Assembly (NCBI GenBank): GCA_052116865.1
Contig: JBQKKG010000004.1
Location: 62,001-126,000 of the forward strand
Direction: 5' to 3'
Length of the DNA: 64,000 bases
Source: CAUPWF01 sp963515125
GTDB taxonomy: Bacteria; Bacillota; Clostridia; Lachnospirales; Lachnospiraceae
Part shown: piece by piece, positions 43,811 to 53,101 of the stretch
Layout of the letters: each line of letters opens with the position of its first letter
Position numbering within the stretch: position 1 is the first letter of the stretch
Notes under the pieces: model-generated
Database searches by the model: none
What the model was told of the DNA's origin: nothing
The model's input: the letters and a program-made list of their open reading frames with translations, nothing else
Made by a program: the position numbers and the translations under genes

Positions 43811-45181
43811 ATGAATAGGAGAAAAGAAAGTATAGTAAAAGTTACCAACGAAATGAATACACATAAAAAAATATTTAAAATGACAATCCCCATTTTCATA
43901 GAATTACTATTACAATTGTTGGTGGGTAATATTGACCAAATTATGGTGAGTCGTTTTTCACAAAATTCCGTAGCCGCCATTGTGAATGGAAATCAAATTA
44001 TGAATTTGGTCATCATAGTTCTAAATATGATTAGTATGGCTGCAACAATCATACTTTCAAAATATTTAGGTGCAAAGGATAAGAAAAGTTCTTCTAAAGT
44101 ATGTATGGTATCCTTTAGCATGATAACAATTATTAGTGGAATGATTACCGCCCTTGTTTTACTTGGAGAAAAAGCCATTTTTCGAGGCATGCATGTACCA
44201 GAAGAAATTTTTCGAGAAACGTGCCTTTATTTAACCATTGTAGCGTCATTTACTATTGTTCAGGGTTTGTATCTAAATATCGCTGCAGTATTACGAGCAT
44301 ATACATTTATGAAAGAAGTCATGTATGTATCCGTAATTATGAATATTTTGAATATATGTGGGAATGCAATTCTAATTAATGGTTGGTTAGGAGCACCGAG
44401 ATTAGGATTAATAGGCGCAGCAATATCGACTGTTGTTAGTAAAACCATTGGTTTATGTTTGATGATATATTTATATAGAAGAAAGGTAGACTTGAAACTA
44501 GGTTTTCAATATTTACATCCTTTTCCGAAGGAAATTTTTCATGGTCTATGTAAATTAGCATTTCCAGCGGGGATTGAAAGCTTTTCCTATCAGGTATCAC
44601 AAATGTGTATATTGGGTATTGTTAATGTATTTGGAACGACAGTCACTGCAACTAAAGGGTATTGTAGCATCTTAGCTAATTTCTCTTTTGTATATGCCAT
44701 AGCAATTGCTCAGGCAACACAGATTGTAATGGGCTACCTTTTAGGCGCAAAGATGGTAGACGAAATTGCAAAAAGAGTGTGGAGCACAGTAAAGATAGCT
44801 TTTATTGTATGTGAAATTATAACGCTGATACTATTTTTTAGTAGCGACTTGGTACTGGGTGTATTTACAAGTGACCCAGCTGTATTAGCACTTGGGAAGA
44901 GAATTTTCTTCCTAGAATTCTTTTTAGAGATTGGTAGAGCCATTAATATTTGTATGACGCGTGCTCTTATTGCCGTGGGAGACGCGAAGACACCTATGCT
45001 AGTAGGGATTGTAGGACACTGGTTTATCGCATTCGCAGGATCATATCTATTGGGAATTATTTGTAACTTGGGGTTGGAAGGTGTTTGGATTGCAATGGCG
45101 ATTGATGAGTGCGTTAGAGGATTTATTTATGTAATCCGGTTCAAACAAGGAAAATGGAAAGTTATGGTAGTAAAAGCCTAA
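43811..45181 (+). CDS. MATE family efflux transporter
   Basis: 456 residues with twelve membrane segments and the MATE pattern of two related halves (IPIFIELLLQLLVGNIDQIM at the start of the first and LAFPAGIESFSYQVSQM at the start of the second). Sodium- or proton-driven multidrug/organic cation export is the usual role. AAAGGAAAAGG precedes the ATG. It is a single-gene unit, ended by a very strong bidirectional terminator. Confidence 0.93.
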   Translation: MNRRKESIVKVTNEMNTHKKIFKMTIPIFIELLLQLLVGNIDQIMVSRFSQNSVAAIVNGNQIMNLVIIVLNMISMAATIILSKYLGAKDKKSSSKVCMVSFSMITIISGMITALVLLGEKAIFRGMHVPEEIFRETCLYLTIVASFTIVQGLYLNIAAVLRAYTFMKEVMYVSVIMNILNICGNAILINGWLGAPRLGLIGAAISTVVSKTIGLCLMIYLYRRKVDLKLGFQYLHPFPKEIFHGLCKLAFPAGIESFSYQVSQMCILGIVNVFGTTVTATKGYCSILANFSFVYAIAIAQATQIVMGYLLGAKMVDEIAKRVWSTVKIAFIVCEIITLILFFSSDLVLGVFTSDPAVLALGKRIFFLEFFLEIGRAINICMTRALIAVGDAKTPMLVGIVGHWFIAFAGSYLLGIICNLGLEGVWIAMAIDECVRGFIYVIRFKQGKWKVMVVKA

Positions 45182-45233
45182 TATGAAGGACGGAGACAAT
45201 ATATATGCTCCGTCCTTCATATTAGGCTTTATT
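45172..45233. terminator. Very long bidirectional terminator
   Basis: A perfect 20-base stem (45176-45195 with 45208-45227), flanked by A-rich and T-rich tails, lies between convergent MATE and pyrI genes. Confidence 0.9.
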
Positions 45234-45669
45234 TTGCTTCATATTTTTCTTCACAATACTTGCAACGGTATATCTGCTCTTCTGGGTCTGTTAGTACAAA
45301 GATATGATCAAGTTCTTGCTCAATGGATGTAATACATCTAGGATTTTTACATTTAATTACATTTTTTATTTGATTTGGAAGTTTCAATCTCTTTTTCTCT
45401 ACAATCACTTCGTTTTGTATAATATTAATGGTAATGCTATGATCAATAAATCCTAAAATATCCAAGTCTATGACATCGATAGGACACTCGATTTTCATAA
45501 TATCTTTTTTACCCATTTTACTACTCTTTGCATTTTTAATAATAGCTACGGTACAATCTAATTTATCTAAATGAAGGTAGCGATAGATATCCATGCTTTT
45601 TCCTGCCTGTATGTGATCGAGTACAAATCCTTCTGAGATACTACTTACATTTAATGTGCTTTTGTTCAT
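45229..45669 (-). CDS. pyrI: Aspartate carbamoyltransferase regulatory subunit
   Basis: 146-residue regulatory chain that binds ATP/CTP and zinc. The allosteric N-terminal domain carries GFVLDHIQAGKSMDIYRYL, and the zinc domain has four cysteines: two in CKNPRC and two in CKYC. GGGAGG lies 7 bases before the ATG. It follows pyrB by 12 bases in the same operon, so the organism has the regulated dodecameric enzyme rather than the pyrB-only Bacillus type. Confidence 0.97.
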   Translation of the reverse strand: MNKSTLNVSSISEGFVLDHIQAGKSMDIYRYLHLDKLDCTVAIIKNAKSSKMGKKDIMKIECPIDVIDLDILGFIDHSITINIIQNEVIVEKKRLKLPNQIKNVIKCKNPRCITSIEQELDHIFVLTDPEEQIYRCKYCEEKYEAK

Positions 45670-45681
45670 AATTATTCCTCC

Positions 45682-46602
45682 CTATTCTACCGTGATACCT
45701 AGTAAAGTTAATATGAGTGCCATACGAACATATACGCCATACTGTACTTGCTTAAAATATGCCGCACGAGGGTCTTCATCTACTTCAATAGCGATTTCAT
45801 TCACGCGAGGGAGTGGATGCAATACCAGCATATCTTCTTTGGCAAGTTCCATTTTTTTCGCATCAAGGATATAAAAATCCTTCATGCGTACGTAGTCTTC
45901 CTCGTTAAAGAAACGCTCTTTTTGTACACGAGTCATATATAATAAATCTAATTCAGGCATGGCATCTTCTAAGCGAACTACCTCTTCGTAAGGAATCTGT
46001 TTCTTATCAAAGACATCCTTGCGTATGTAGCTAGGTAGCCTTAACTCTTCTGGTGAAATCAGTACAAATTTTACATGATCATATCGAACTAAGGCGTGAA
46101 TTAAGGAGTGTACTGTACGACCAAATTTCAAGTCACCACATAAGCCGATGGTTATATTATTAAGTCTTCCTTTTAAAGATCTAATGGTCAATAAATCTGT
46201 CAGGGTCTGTGTAGGGTGTTGATGTCCACCATCTCCAGCATTGATGACAGGTATGGTGGCGTGTTTGCAAGCAACCATTGGGGCACCTTCTTTTGGGTGG
46301 CGCATGGCGCAGATATCTGCATAACAAGAAATAGTTCGCATAGTATCAGACACACTTTCCCCTTTGGAAGCTGAACTTGAGTCAGCAGAAGAAAATCCCA
46401 TGATACTCCCACCAAGATTCAACATGGCAGCCTCGTGACTTAGGCGAGTACGTGTGCTTGGCTCATAAAAGAGCGTAGCAAGCTTTTTACCTTCACAAGC
46501 ATGTGCATATTTTGCCGGGTTCGCCTCAATGTCATTGGCCAAATCCAATATTTTGTCTAATTCCTCTAAGTTTAAATCCAATGGACTCATTAAGTGTTTC
46601 AT
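45682..46602 (-). CDS. pyrB: Aspartate carbamoyltransferase catalytic subunit
   Basis: 306 residues; condenses carbamoyl phosphate and aspartate in pyrimidine synthesis. The carbamoyl phosphate loop YEPSTRTRLS and the second motif HPLPRVNEI, with GDGGHQHPTQTL between them, are intact. AGGAGG precedes the ATG. It forms a pyrB-pyrI operon that ends at the terminator at 45172-45233. No PyrR-type attenuator was seen in the short upstream gap. Confidence 0.98.
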   Translation of the reverse strand: MKHLMSPLDLNLEELDKILDLANDIEANPAKYAHACEGKKLATLFYEPSTRTRLSHEAAMLNLGGSIMGFSSADSSSASKGESVSDTMRTISCYADICAMRHPKEGAPMVACKHATIPVINAGDGGHQHPTQTLTDLLTIRSLKGRLNNITIGLCGDLKFGRTVHSLIHALVRYDHVKFVLISPEELRLPSYIRKDVFDKKQIPYEEVVRLEDAMPELDLLYMTRVQKERFFNEEDYVRMKDFYILDAKKMELAKEDMLVLHPLPRVNEIAIEVDEDPRAAYFKQVQYGVYVRMALILTLLGITVE

Positions 46603-46631
46603 AAAATATCCTCCTAAAATTATGATATTCG

Positions 46632-47168
46632 TTATAAAAATGTTCGTAATTCTTCTATCGTTTTTCGTGTGGGTATATCTGGGGTTGCGTCAGGTGATCC
46701 AAGTGCAATTAGGCAGGCTAATTCTTGATCTTCTGGTATATGTAGTAATTCTGTAATCTCTTTCTCATCAAAAATCCCCATAATTACCGTTCCAAGACCT
46801 GCTTCATGTGCAGCAAGACAGAAACTTTGGCAAGAAACACCAACATCAAACATCTGCCAGTGATCTCCTTTCGTGGTAGAATAAGAACCATCGCGTTCAA
46901 AACCACAACGACCTTTTATAAAAGTCACAGCAATTAACATTGGAACTTGTTTTACAATATTAGAATTATATATTGGGGTAAGTTTGTCAGCAATGGTATG
47001 GAGAAGAGTAGGATCTTCAATTGCAATATAACGTGTGATTTGAGAATTTTTCCAAGAAGGAGAATAAGACGCGGTAGAAATAATAGAATCTAAAATAGAA
47101 TGATCAATCGGATCGGGTTTATATTTGCGAATACTTCTTCGCTCTCGGATACATTCTGTGACATTCAT
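46632..47168 (-). CDS. Nitroreductase family flavoprotein
   Basis: 178-residue FMN-dependent reductase. The FMN-phosphate motif RERRSIRKY near residue 9 and the C-terminal LIALGSPDATPD are typical; SLxLAAHEAGLGTVIMGIFD-like text is seen at about 112-132. AGGAGG precedes the ATG. It lies 29 bases before pyrB on the same strand, so it may be co-transcribed with it. Physiological substrate unknown. Confidence 0.9.
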   Translation of the reverse strand: MNVTECIRERRSIRKYKPDPIDHSILDSIISTASYSPSWKNSQITRYIAIEDPTLLHTIADKLTPIYNSNIVKQVPMLIAVTFIKGRCGFERDGSYSTTKGDHWQMFDVGVSCQSFCLAAHEAGLGTVIMGIFDEKEITELLHIPEDQELACLIALGSPDATPDIPTRKTIEELRTFL

Positions 47169-47261
47169 GGTAGAACCTCCTATTTGAAATTATTTTCTTT
47201 ATTATAAGATAAAGTAACTTGATTTTCAACTGGAAGTTATAACTTTATATTATATTAATAT

Positions 47262-47639
47262 TTATTTCAGAAGTTTTTCAAATAGGAGTCCTGCACCAAA
47301 CCAATAAGGTGCGTAGTCTAAACGAATTAACCCTTTGATATTGTATTTTGCTTTACTATAATCCCAAGGACAAATATGATATTTTTTTAAGATTGAACCG
47401 GTGCAAAACTCTCCCATATAGATAAAACAGGTATATACACCTCCTCGAATTAGGGCATTTTTCCCTTTTAACTTTTTGCATATCGGTTTTAAAAAGCAAG
47501 CAGCACCATAGATAGGAAACATCCAAATAGATGTTGTACCCTTTAGGGTGAATTCTTTTGTTTGTAGTGTATGAAATGCTGTGAATAAAATTTCCATACA
47601 CCATCCCACTGTTCCGCATATAATAAATTTATTTTTCAT
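47262..47639 (-). CDS. Small CmpB-like membrane protein (putative ABC transporter type IV, PF06541-like)
   Basis: 125 residues with about three to four membrane segments. The end region GEFCTGSILKKYHICPWDYS, a PWDYS-type motif, and the following LIRLDYAPYWFGAG are what I associate with the PF06541 family; the function is not known and the name ABC transporter is uncertain. Only a weak ribosome site precedes the ATG. It is an isolated gene, divergent from the chorismate mutase. Confidence 0.7.
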   Translation of the reverse strand: MKNKFIICGTVGWCMEILFTAFHTLQTKEFTLKGTTSIWMFPIYGAACFLKPICKKLKGKNALIRGGVYTCFIYMGEFCTGSILKKYHICPWDYSKAKYNIKGLIRLDYAPYWFGAGLLFEKLLK

Positions 47640-47751
47640 TATATTAAGTGTTGGAAAGAAACGTAGATTTTATACACAAAACGTAGTACAATATTAGAAA
47701 TGTAATAGATTAACTTATGAAAATAAGTAAATCCAGATGAAGGAGAAAAGC

Positions 47752-48030
47752 ATGACGGAATTAGAGGAATTAAGGGATCATATCGACGACATTGATAAGC
47801 AAATGGTTCATTTGTTTGAGGCTCGTATGAATGTGAGCAAACAAATTGGTGAGTGTAAGATAAAGGCTGGTAAGCAGGTGTTTGATGCAAGTCGTGAGAC
47901 GAAAAAGTTAGAAGCTGTGAAAAATATGACATCAAATGAAATAAATCGGCAGGGGGTTGAACGAATGTACAAGGTACTTATGGAAGTAAGTCGTGAAGTG
48001 CAACGACAACTAACAGAAGAAGACATCTAG
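47752..48030 (+). CDS. AroQ-type chorismate mutase, monofunctional
   Basis: 92-residue all-helical chorismate mutase that turns chorismate into prephenate for phenylalanine and tyrosine synthesis. The active-site pattern is visible: R near residue 7 (LEELRDHIDDID), R and K in FEARMNVSKQIGECK, and the E/R region SRETKKLEAV. ATG 47752 follows AAGGAG by 6 bases, so the ORF extension from 47737 is not used. No dehydratase domain is attached. It lies 28 bases upstream of the DUF815 ATPase. Confidence 0.93.
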   Translation: MTELEELRDHIDDIDKQMVHLFEARMNVSKQIGECKIKAGKQVFDASRETKKLEAVKNMTSNEINRQGVERMYKVLMEVSREVQRQLTEEDI

Positions 48031-48058
48031 GGTAATGAAGACGTGTGGGGAGAATGCA

Positions 48059-49348
48059 ATGAGAATCAAGGAACTAATGATATACAGAAATTTGGAGCAT
48101 GGCGAAATATTACACAATATGGCATTTATTATGGAAAATTACCGGAATGAATATTACAATGAAGATGATATGCGGGGACTCTTGTTTGAGTGTGTCAATG
48201 AAATCTTAGAGTTAGCTGGCAACTATGGATTTGAGGGCAATCTGTGGCAGAACTATCTTACATTTCTTTTAGCAAATAGCGAAAATGTATACAGTACTGC
48301 TTGTGAAATACGTGGAAGAGTGAACGGAAGTATTCATTCTATTGCTATGCACGATTTCGAAATCATAAAGGAGTTCTATGATTATAACCTATATCAGCTA
48401 GAAGAAGCACTTCATACAAAATGCTTATCAATGATTTTAAATTATGAAAATGCATACATCGGAGGAACCTTTTTTAATAAGCGCATACGCAACCGTATAG
48501 ATGACCTAGCAAGGACACTTGCAAAAGCAGAGGATGTCAGTGGGTTTGACGATATCATTACAGAGTTCTATAAAGAATTTGGAGTAGGGAAATTGGGGCT
48601 TCACAAAGCTTTTCGAGTGGAACATCGTGACAATAGGGTGGAAATCGTTCCCATTACAAATATTGCACATGTAACCTTGGATGATATTGTGGGATATGAC
48701 ATTCCAAAGCAAAAGCTTATAGAGAATACAGAGGCCTTTGTAGAAGGAAAAAGAGCGAACAACTGTTTATTATTTGGAGATGCTGGAACCGGAAAATCTT
48801 CTTCGGTAAAAGCTATTTTAAATCAATACTATCATCAAGGACTTCGTATGATAGAAATATACAAGCATCAGTTTCAAGACCTAAATGATGTGATTGCCCA
48901 GATAAAGAATCGGAATTATAAATTTATCATCTACATGGATGATTTATCCTTTGAAGAGTTTGAAATAGAATATAAATACTTAAAGGCAGTCATTGAGGGG
49001 GGATTAGAAAAGAAACCTAACAATGTACTTATCTATGCGACAAGTAATCGGAGGCATCTAGTAAGGGAAGAATTTGCAGATAAAGATGGACGACGAGATG
49101 ATTTACACGCATCTGATACAGTACAAGAAAAGTTATCGTTAGTTGCTAGATTTGGTGTTTCTATTTTCTTTAATGGACCATCTAAAAAAGAGTTTCAAGA
49201 AATTGTAAAAGTATTAGCGAAACGTAATGAGATTACGATGAATGAAGAAGAACTAATGTTAGAAGCGAATAGATGGGAGTTAAGTCATGGTGGGCTATCT
49301 GGAAGAACTGCACAGCAATTTATAGATTACCTACTAGGAAAGAAATAG
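48059..49348 (+). CDS. DUF815 family AAA ATPase
   Basis: 429-residue ATP-binding protein of the DUF815 family. An N-terminal region of about 210 residues with no recognised domain is followed by an AAA-type core: Walker A GDAGTGKSS at about residue 240 and Walker B IIYMDDLSFE, then ATSNRRHL and the arginine-rich lid. Function is unassigned. ATG 48059 follows GGGGAGAA; an upstream in-frame ATG at 48035 lacks support. It is probably co-transcribed with the chorismate mutase, with a good terminator behind. Confidence 0.85.
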   Translation: MRIKELMIYRNLEHGEILHNMAFIMENYRNEYYNEDDMRGLLFECVNEILELAGNYGFEGNLWQNYLTFLLANSENVYSTACEIRGRVNGSIHSIAMHDFEIIKEFYDYNLYQLEEALHTKCLSMILNYENAYIGGTFFNKRIRNRIDDLARTLAKAEDVSGFDDIITEFYKEFGVGKLGLHKAFRVEHRDNRVEIVPITNIAHVTLDDIVGYDIPKQKLIENTEAFVEGKRANNCLLFGDAGTGKSSSVKAILNQYYHQGLRMIEIYKHQFQDLNDVIAQIKNRNYKFIIYMDDLSFEEFEIEYKYLKAVIEGGLEKKPNNVLIYATSNRRHLVREEFADKDGRRDDLHASDTVQEKLSLVARFGVSIFFNGPSKKEFQEIVKVLAKRNEITMNEEELMLEANRWELSHGGLSGRTAQQFIDYLLGKK

Positions 49349-49349
49349 A

Positions 49350-49389
49350 AAATAGGAACGGAGCAATGATTTTGCTCCGTTCCTATTTT
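49350..49389. terminator. Bidirectional terminator
   Basis: AAATAGGAACGGAGCA pairs with TGCTCCGTTCCTATTT, then a T-rich tail, between convergent DUF815 and rqcH. Confidence 0.9.
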
Positions 49390-49391
49390 AT

Positions 49392-51125
49392 TTAAAGTTC
49401 TTGGATGTCTGAAATATCACTGCCTATAATAAGGGAATAATTTGTGTAATAAACAACAAAACCAGGTTTTCCACCCTTTGGTTTTTTTACATGCTTCTTT
49501 TCGATATAATCGATTTCCACTTTTTCATTTCCTCTGTTCTTGGAATAATAAGCGGCAATCCTACCAGCTTCTTCGAAGGTTCTATCTGGCAATTCTTCGC
49601 CTTCAGTTTTTACAATGACGTGAGAACCAGGAATGCCTTTTGCATGAAACCACCAATCATTTCCAGTTGCCATTTGAAAGGTCAGTTCATCATTTTGTAG
49701 ATTATTTTTACCAACATATATATGAAAACCATCGCTAGAAATATAGTGAAGAGGTCTGCTATTAATTTTCACTTTTTTTTTCGTATATTTTCGTTTGATA
49801 TAGCCACTACCTATTAGCTCCTCTTTGATCTGGGCTAAATCATCTTCTGTCATTGCAATATCTAGGGCATTGGAGATAGATTCCAAGTACACAATATCAT
49901 CTTGTGTTTCTTTGATTAATTGAGTTAAAGCCTCATTGGTACGCTTTTGTTTATTATATTTATCAAAATATTTTTGGGCATTTTCAAAAGGTGTCTTAGT
50001 GGGATCAAGTGGAATGGTAACCATCTCATTTGTATAATAGTTGAGTGCTTCAAAATTTTTTGCACCTTCTGCCAATCCATATCCATATGTGTGTATTAGC
50101 TCACCATAGATTTTGTATTTGTCCCGATTCCTCGTATCGTTGATTTGCTTTTGCTGTAAATCGAATTTTTTTCGGTTACGTTCTAATGAAGTCTGGACAA
50201 TCCGGCGTAAGTCAACGGACTTTTGCCGGATACGAGTAATCGTATTTTTAGATGCATAGTAGTGCTCAAGAACGTTGGAAATAGAATCAAAGTCCCTGTG
50301 CTCATACGTTCTAAAGTGACTCAAATGGATTGAGCAGAAGTCTTTTGGCTCTCCATGATCATAGTAAATGCAAGGAGTAAACTGTTTCTGAGAAACATTC
50401 TCTAAGAATATACAAAATTGCGTAAATAAATGTAATACCGAATCTTCACTTATATCCTTGGCGGTTAAGTCAGAATCTATGCCTGCCACATAACATAATT
50501 CATTTGCAATTACTGGACTGATTCCAGTAAAACTAGAGTATAACGCTTTGGCAAGAGGCATAGGTTTGTTCAACAATGCGAGGTGAAAATCTTCCTTGGT
50601 TACAATTAAAGGATCAAGCTTGTGCATTGTATCCGGAATAAAATAAGTCCGACCAGGAAGTACTTCGCGCACAGAGCTCATTTGCGAAGAGACTCGCTTG
50701 ATGCTATCAATAATGGTTCCGTTGTCTGAACAAAATATAATATTACTATGTTTTCCCATGATTTCCACAATCAGTGTTTTTTTACTAATATCACCTAGTT
50801 CATCTAAGTGTTCAATTTCAAAATGAATAATACGTTCTAATTTTGGTTGGTAAATATCTACAATTCTGCCATTACTTATATGCTTTCGAAGAAGCATACA
50901 AAAATTTAGGGCAGTCATTGGGCTTGGTTTGTTATCTTTTGTTAAATATATAAGTGGTAAAGAAGCGCTTGCAGAGATACAGAGTCTTTTTTGACCGGTA
51001 TAAGTTTTAAATGTTAACAAAAGTTCATCATTTTCTGGTTGTGCTATTTTATTAATTCGTCCTTCTAAAAGTTCGGTCCTCAATTCCTGTACCATGTTTG
51101 CAATCACAATTCCGTCGAAAGCCAT
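49392..51125 (-). CDS. rqcH: Ribosome-quality-control protein RqcH (NFACT family)
   Basis: 577-residue NFACT protein, the bacterial Rqc2 homologue that binds stalled 50S subunits and adds alanine tails to nascent chains. The NFACT-N domain (VIANMVQELRTELLEGRINKI-like start), two helix-hairpin-helix segments, a coiled coil (about 290-440) and the C-terminal NFACT-R domain with WFHAKGIPGSHVIVKT can be followed. Older annotation would call it a fibronectin-binding protein. GGAGGAATGAATT precedes the ATG. Single gene, divergent from yicC. Confidence 0.95.
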   Translation of the reverse strand: MAFDGIVIANMVQELRTELLEGRINKIAQPENDELLLTFKTYTGQKRLCISASASLPLIYLTKDNKPSPMTALNFCMLLRKHISNGRIVDIYQPKLERIIHFEIEHLDELGDISKKTLIVEIMGKHSNIIFCSDNGTIIDSIKRVSSQMSSVREVLPGRTYFIPDTMHKLDPLIVTKEDFHLALLNKPMPLAKALYSSFTGISPVIANELCYVAGIDSDLTAKDISEDSVLHLFTQFCIFLENVSQKQFTPCIYYDHGEPKDFCSIHLSHFRTYEHRDFDSISNVLEHYYASKNTITRIRQKSVDLRRIVQTSLERNRKKFDLQQKQINDTRNRDKYKIYGELIHTYGYGLAEGAKNFEALNYYTNEMVTIPLDPTKTPFENAQKYFDKYNKQKRTNEALTQLIKETQDDIVYLESISNALDIAMTEDDLAQIKEELIGSGYIKRKYTKKKVKINSRPLHYISSDGFHIYVGKNNLQNDELTFQMATGNDWWFHAKGIPGSHVIVKTEGEELPDRTFEEAGRIAAYYSKNRGNEKVEIDYIEKKHVKKPKGGKPGFVVYYTNYSLIIGSDISDIQEL

Positions 51126-51247
51126 AATTCATTCCTCCAATTCCTAGTGCATATTATAGCATGGTTGACGGCATAGTTCAAATGCACTATAATATATGTT
51201 ACTTTGATAAAAAATATAAGGCCAATGGGCAAAAGAGGTAGATTATC

Positions 51248-52126
51248 ATGTTAAAAAGTATGACGGGATTTGGGCGTTGCGAAGTGTCTGAAGACAATCG
51301 AAAATTTACAGTGGAGTTAAAGGGCGTGAATCATAGATACTTAGATGTAAATATCCGCATGCCAAAGAAATTGAATTTTTTTGAAACTACCATTCGTAAT
51401 CTATTGAAACAATATGTACAAAGAGGTAAGGTGGATATCTTTATTACATATGAAGATATGTCGGAAAATCAAGTGGCCTTAACATATAATCAGGCACTTG
51501 CAGAAGAGTACATGACATATTTTAGACAGATGGAAGATGAATTTAACCTAGAAAATGATATTAGGGTATCTAGTTTGTCACGTTATCCAGAAGTGTTGAC
51601 CATGGAAGAGCAAGCTATGGATGAAGAAGAACTATGGAACGGACTTCAAAAAGCACTAAAGGGTGCGTTTACCCAATTCGTAGATACTCGAACAATAGAA
51701 GGTGAGAACTTAAAAAAGGATATTATCATGAAACTAGATAATATGTTAAGTCTTGTAGAATATATTGAAATCCGTTCTCCGCAAATTGTATCGGAATATC
51801 GTACAAAAATAGAAGATAAAGTGAAAGAGCTACTGGGAGATAACCAGGTGGATGAGGGGCGTATTGCATCGGAAGTTGTAATTTATGCGGATAAAATTTG
51901 TACGGATGAAGAAGTGGTTCGTCTGAGAAGCCACATTGAACATATGAAGGTGACACTTCAATCTGCAGATGGGATTGGGCGTAAATTAGATTTTATTGCA
52001 CAGGAAATGAATCGAGAGGCAAATACGATTCTCTCTAAAGCAAATGATTTAGATATCTCAAATCGTGCTATTGATCTAAAAACAGAGATTGAAAAAGTTC
52101 GAGAACAGATTCAAAATATTGAATAA
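51248..52126 (+). CDS. YicC/YloC family endoribonuclease
   Basis: 292-residue protein of the YicC family, recently described as an RNA endonuclease. MLKSMTGFGR at the start, GVNHRYLDVNIRMP, and the C-terminal domain with GRKLDFIAQEMNREANTI-like text are diagnostic. The ATG follows AGAGG. It heads the yicC-gmk-rpoZ cluster. In many Firmicutes a remA gene lies between yicC and gmk, but only a 22-base gap is present here. Confidence 0.93.
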   Translation: MLKSMTGFGRCEVSEDNRKFTVELKGVNHRYLDVNIRMPKKLNFFETTIRNLLKQYVQRGKVDIFITYEDMSENQVALTYNQALAEEYMTYFRQMEDEFNLENDIRVSSLSRYPEVLTMEEQAMDEEELWNGLQKALKGAFTQFVDTRTIEGENLKKDIIMKLDNMLSLVEYIEIRSPQIVSEYRTKIEDKVKELLGDNQVDEGRIASEVVIYADKICTDEEVVRLRSHIEHMKVTLQSADGIGRKLDFIAQEMNREANTILSKANDLDISNRAIDLKTEIEKVREQIQNIE

Positions 52127-52148
52127 AGTTATTTGAAAGGTGAACATT

Positions 52149-52781
52149 ATGAAAAAGAAGGGTATTTTAGTCGTAGTTTCAGGCTTTTCAGGAGCAGGAA
52201 AAGGAACAGTTATGAAAGAGTTAATGTCCCGATTTGATAACTACGCATTATCAATCTCTGCAACGACTCGTAAACCAAGAGAAGGAGAAGTGCATGGAAG
52301 AGAATATTTTTTTAAATCAACAGATGAATTTGAAAAAATGATTGCGAAAGAGGAGCTGATAGAGTATGCTAGATACGTAAATAATTATTATGGTACTCCA
52401 AGGGCTTATGTAGAAAAGCAATTAGCATTGGGAAAAGATGTAATTTTAGAAATTGAAATCCAGGGAGCACTAAAGATAAAGGAAAAATTTCCGGAAGCTT
52501 TGTTACTTTTTGTCACGCCTCCAAGTGTAGCGATATTAGAAAAACGTTTACTAGGAAGAGGTACAGAGTCATTAGAAGTTATTCAGTCACGCATGCAACG
52601 TGCAGTGGAGGAAGCAGAAGGAATGTCTGCATATGACTATCTGGTAATTAACGATGAATTAGTGACATGCGTAGAGGAAGTTCACCAAATCATACAGGGA
52701 GAGCACAATCGAGGATTTCGTAATACTGAATTCATGAGCCAAATAAAAGAAGAATTAAGAGGGAATTTGAAAGGAGAATAA
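52149..52781 (+). CDS. gmk: Guanylate kinase
   Basis: 210-residue kinase that converts GMP to GDP. Walker A is SGFSGAGKGTVMKEL, the GMP-binding segment is SATTRKPREGEVHGREYFF (about residues 36-54), and the lid has LGRGTES. ATG 52149 follows AAAGGTGA by 5 bases, so the GTG at 52140 within that site is not used. Second gene of the yicC-gmk-rpoZ operon, 3 bases before rpoZ. Confidence 0.97.
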   Translation: MKKKGILVVVSGFSGAGKGTVMKELMSRFDNYALSISATTRKPREGEVHGREYFFKSTDEFEKMIAKEELIEYARYVNNYYGTPRAYVEKQLALGKDVILEIEIQGALKIKEKFPEALLLFVTPPSVAILEKRLLGRGTESLEVIQSRMQRAVEEAEGMSAYDYLVINDELVTCVEEVHQIIQGEHNRGFRNTEFMSQIKEELRGNLKGE

Positions 52782-52784
52782 TAT

Positions 52785-53027
52785 ATGTTACATCCATCGT
52801 ACACAGATTTAATGAAAGTAGTAAATCAAGACGTAGAGGAGGGAGCAACGAAAATCGTGAATAGTAGATATTCTATTGTTTTAGCTACTTCCAAAAGAGC
52901 ACGCCATATTATAGACGGAGACATGCCATTGGTTAATACGAAAGATGGTGAAAAACCACTTTCTATCGCAATAGATGAATTGAATAATGGGAAAATCAAA
53001 ATTATAGCAGAGGATGCAGAAAAATAG
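52785..53027 (+). CDS. rpoZ: RNA polymerase omega subunit
   Basis: 80-residue omega subunit. SRYSIVLATSKRARHI and the following KPLSIAIDELNNGKI are the conserved core. AAAGGAG lies 8 bases before the ATG. It is co-translated with gmk, the usual neighbour. The gap of 74 bases to rimO contains a weak hairpin (AGGCAGGTGCCAGATGGTATCTGCCT-like pairing of GGCAG with CTGCC), possibly a processing site. Confidence 0.95.
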   Translation: MLHPSYTDLMKVVNQDVEEGATKIVNSRYSIVLATSKRARHIIDGDMPLVNTKDGEKPLSIAIDELNNGKIKIIAEDAEK

Positions 53028-53101
53028 TAGATTGTTCTATTAAAATAATAAAGGCAGGTGCCAGATGGTATCTGCCTTGAAGAATATATAGGAGAAGAAG
53101 T

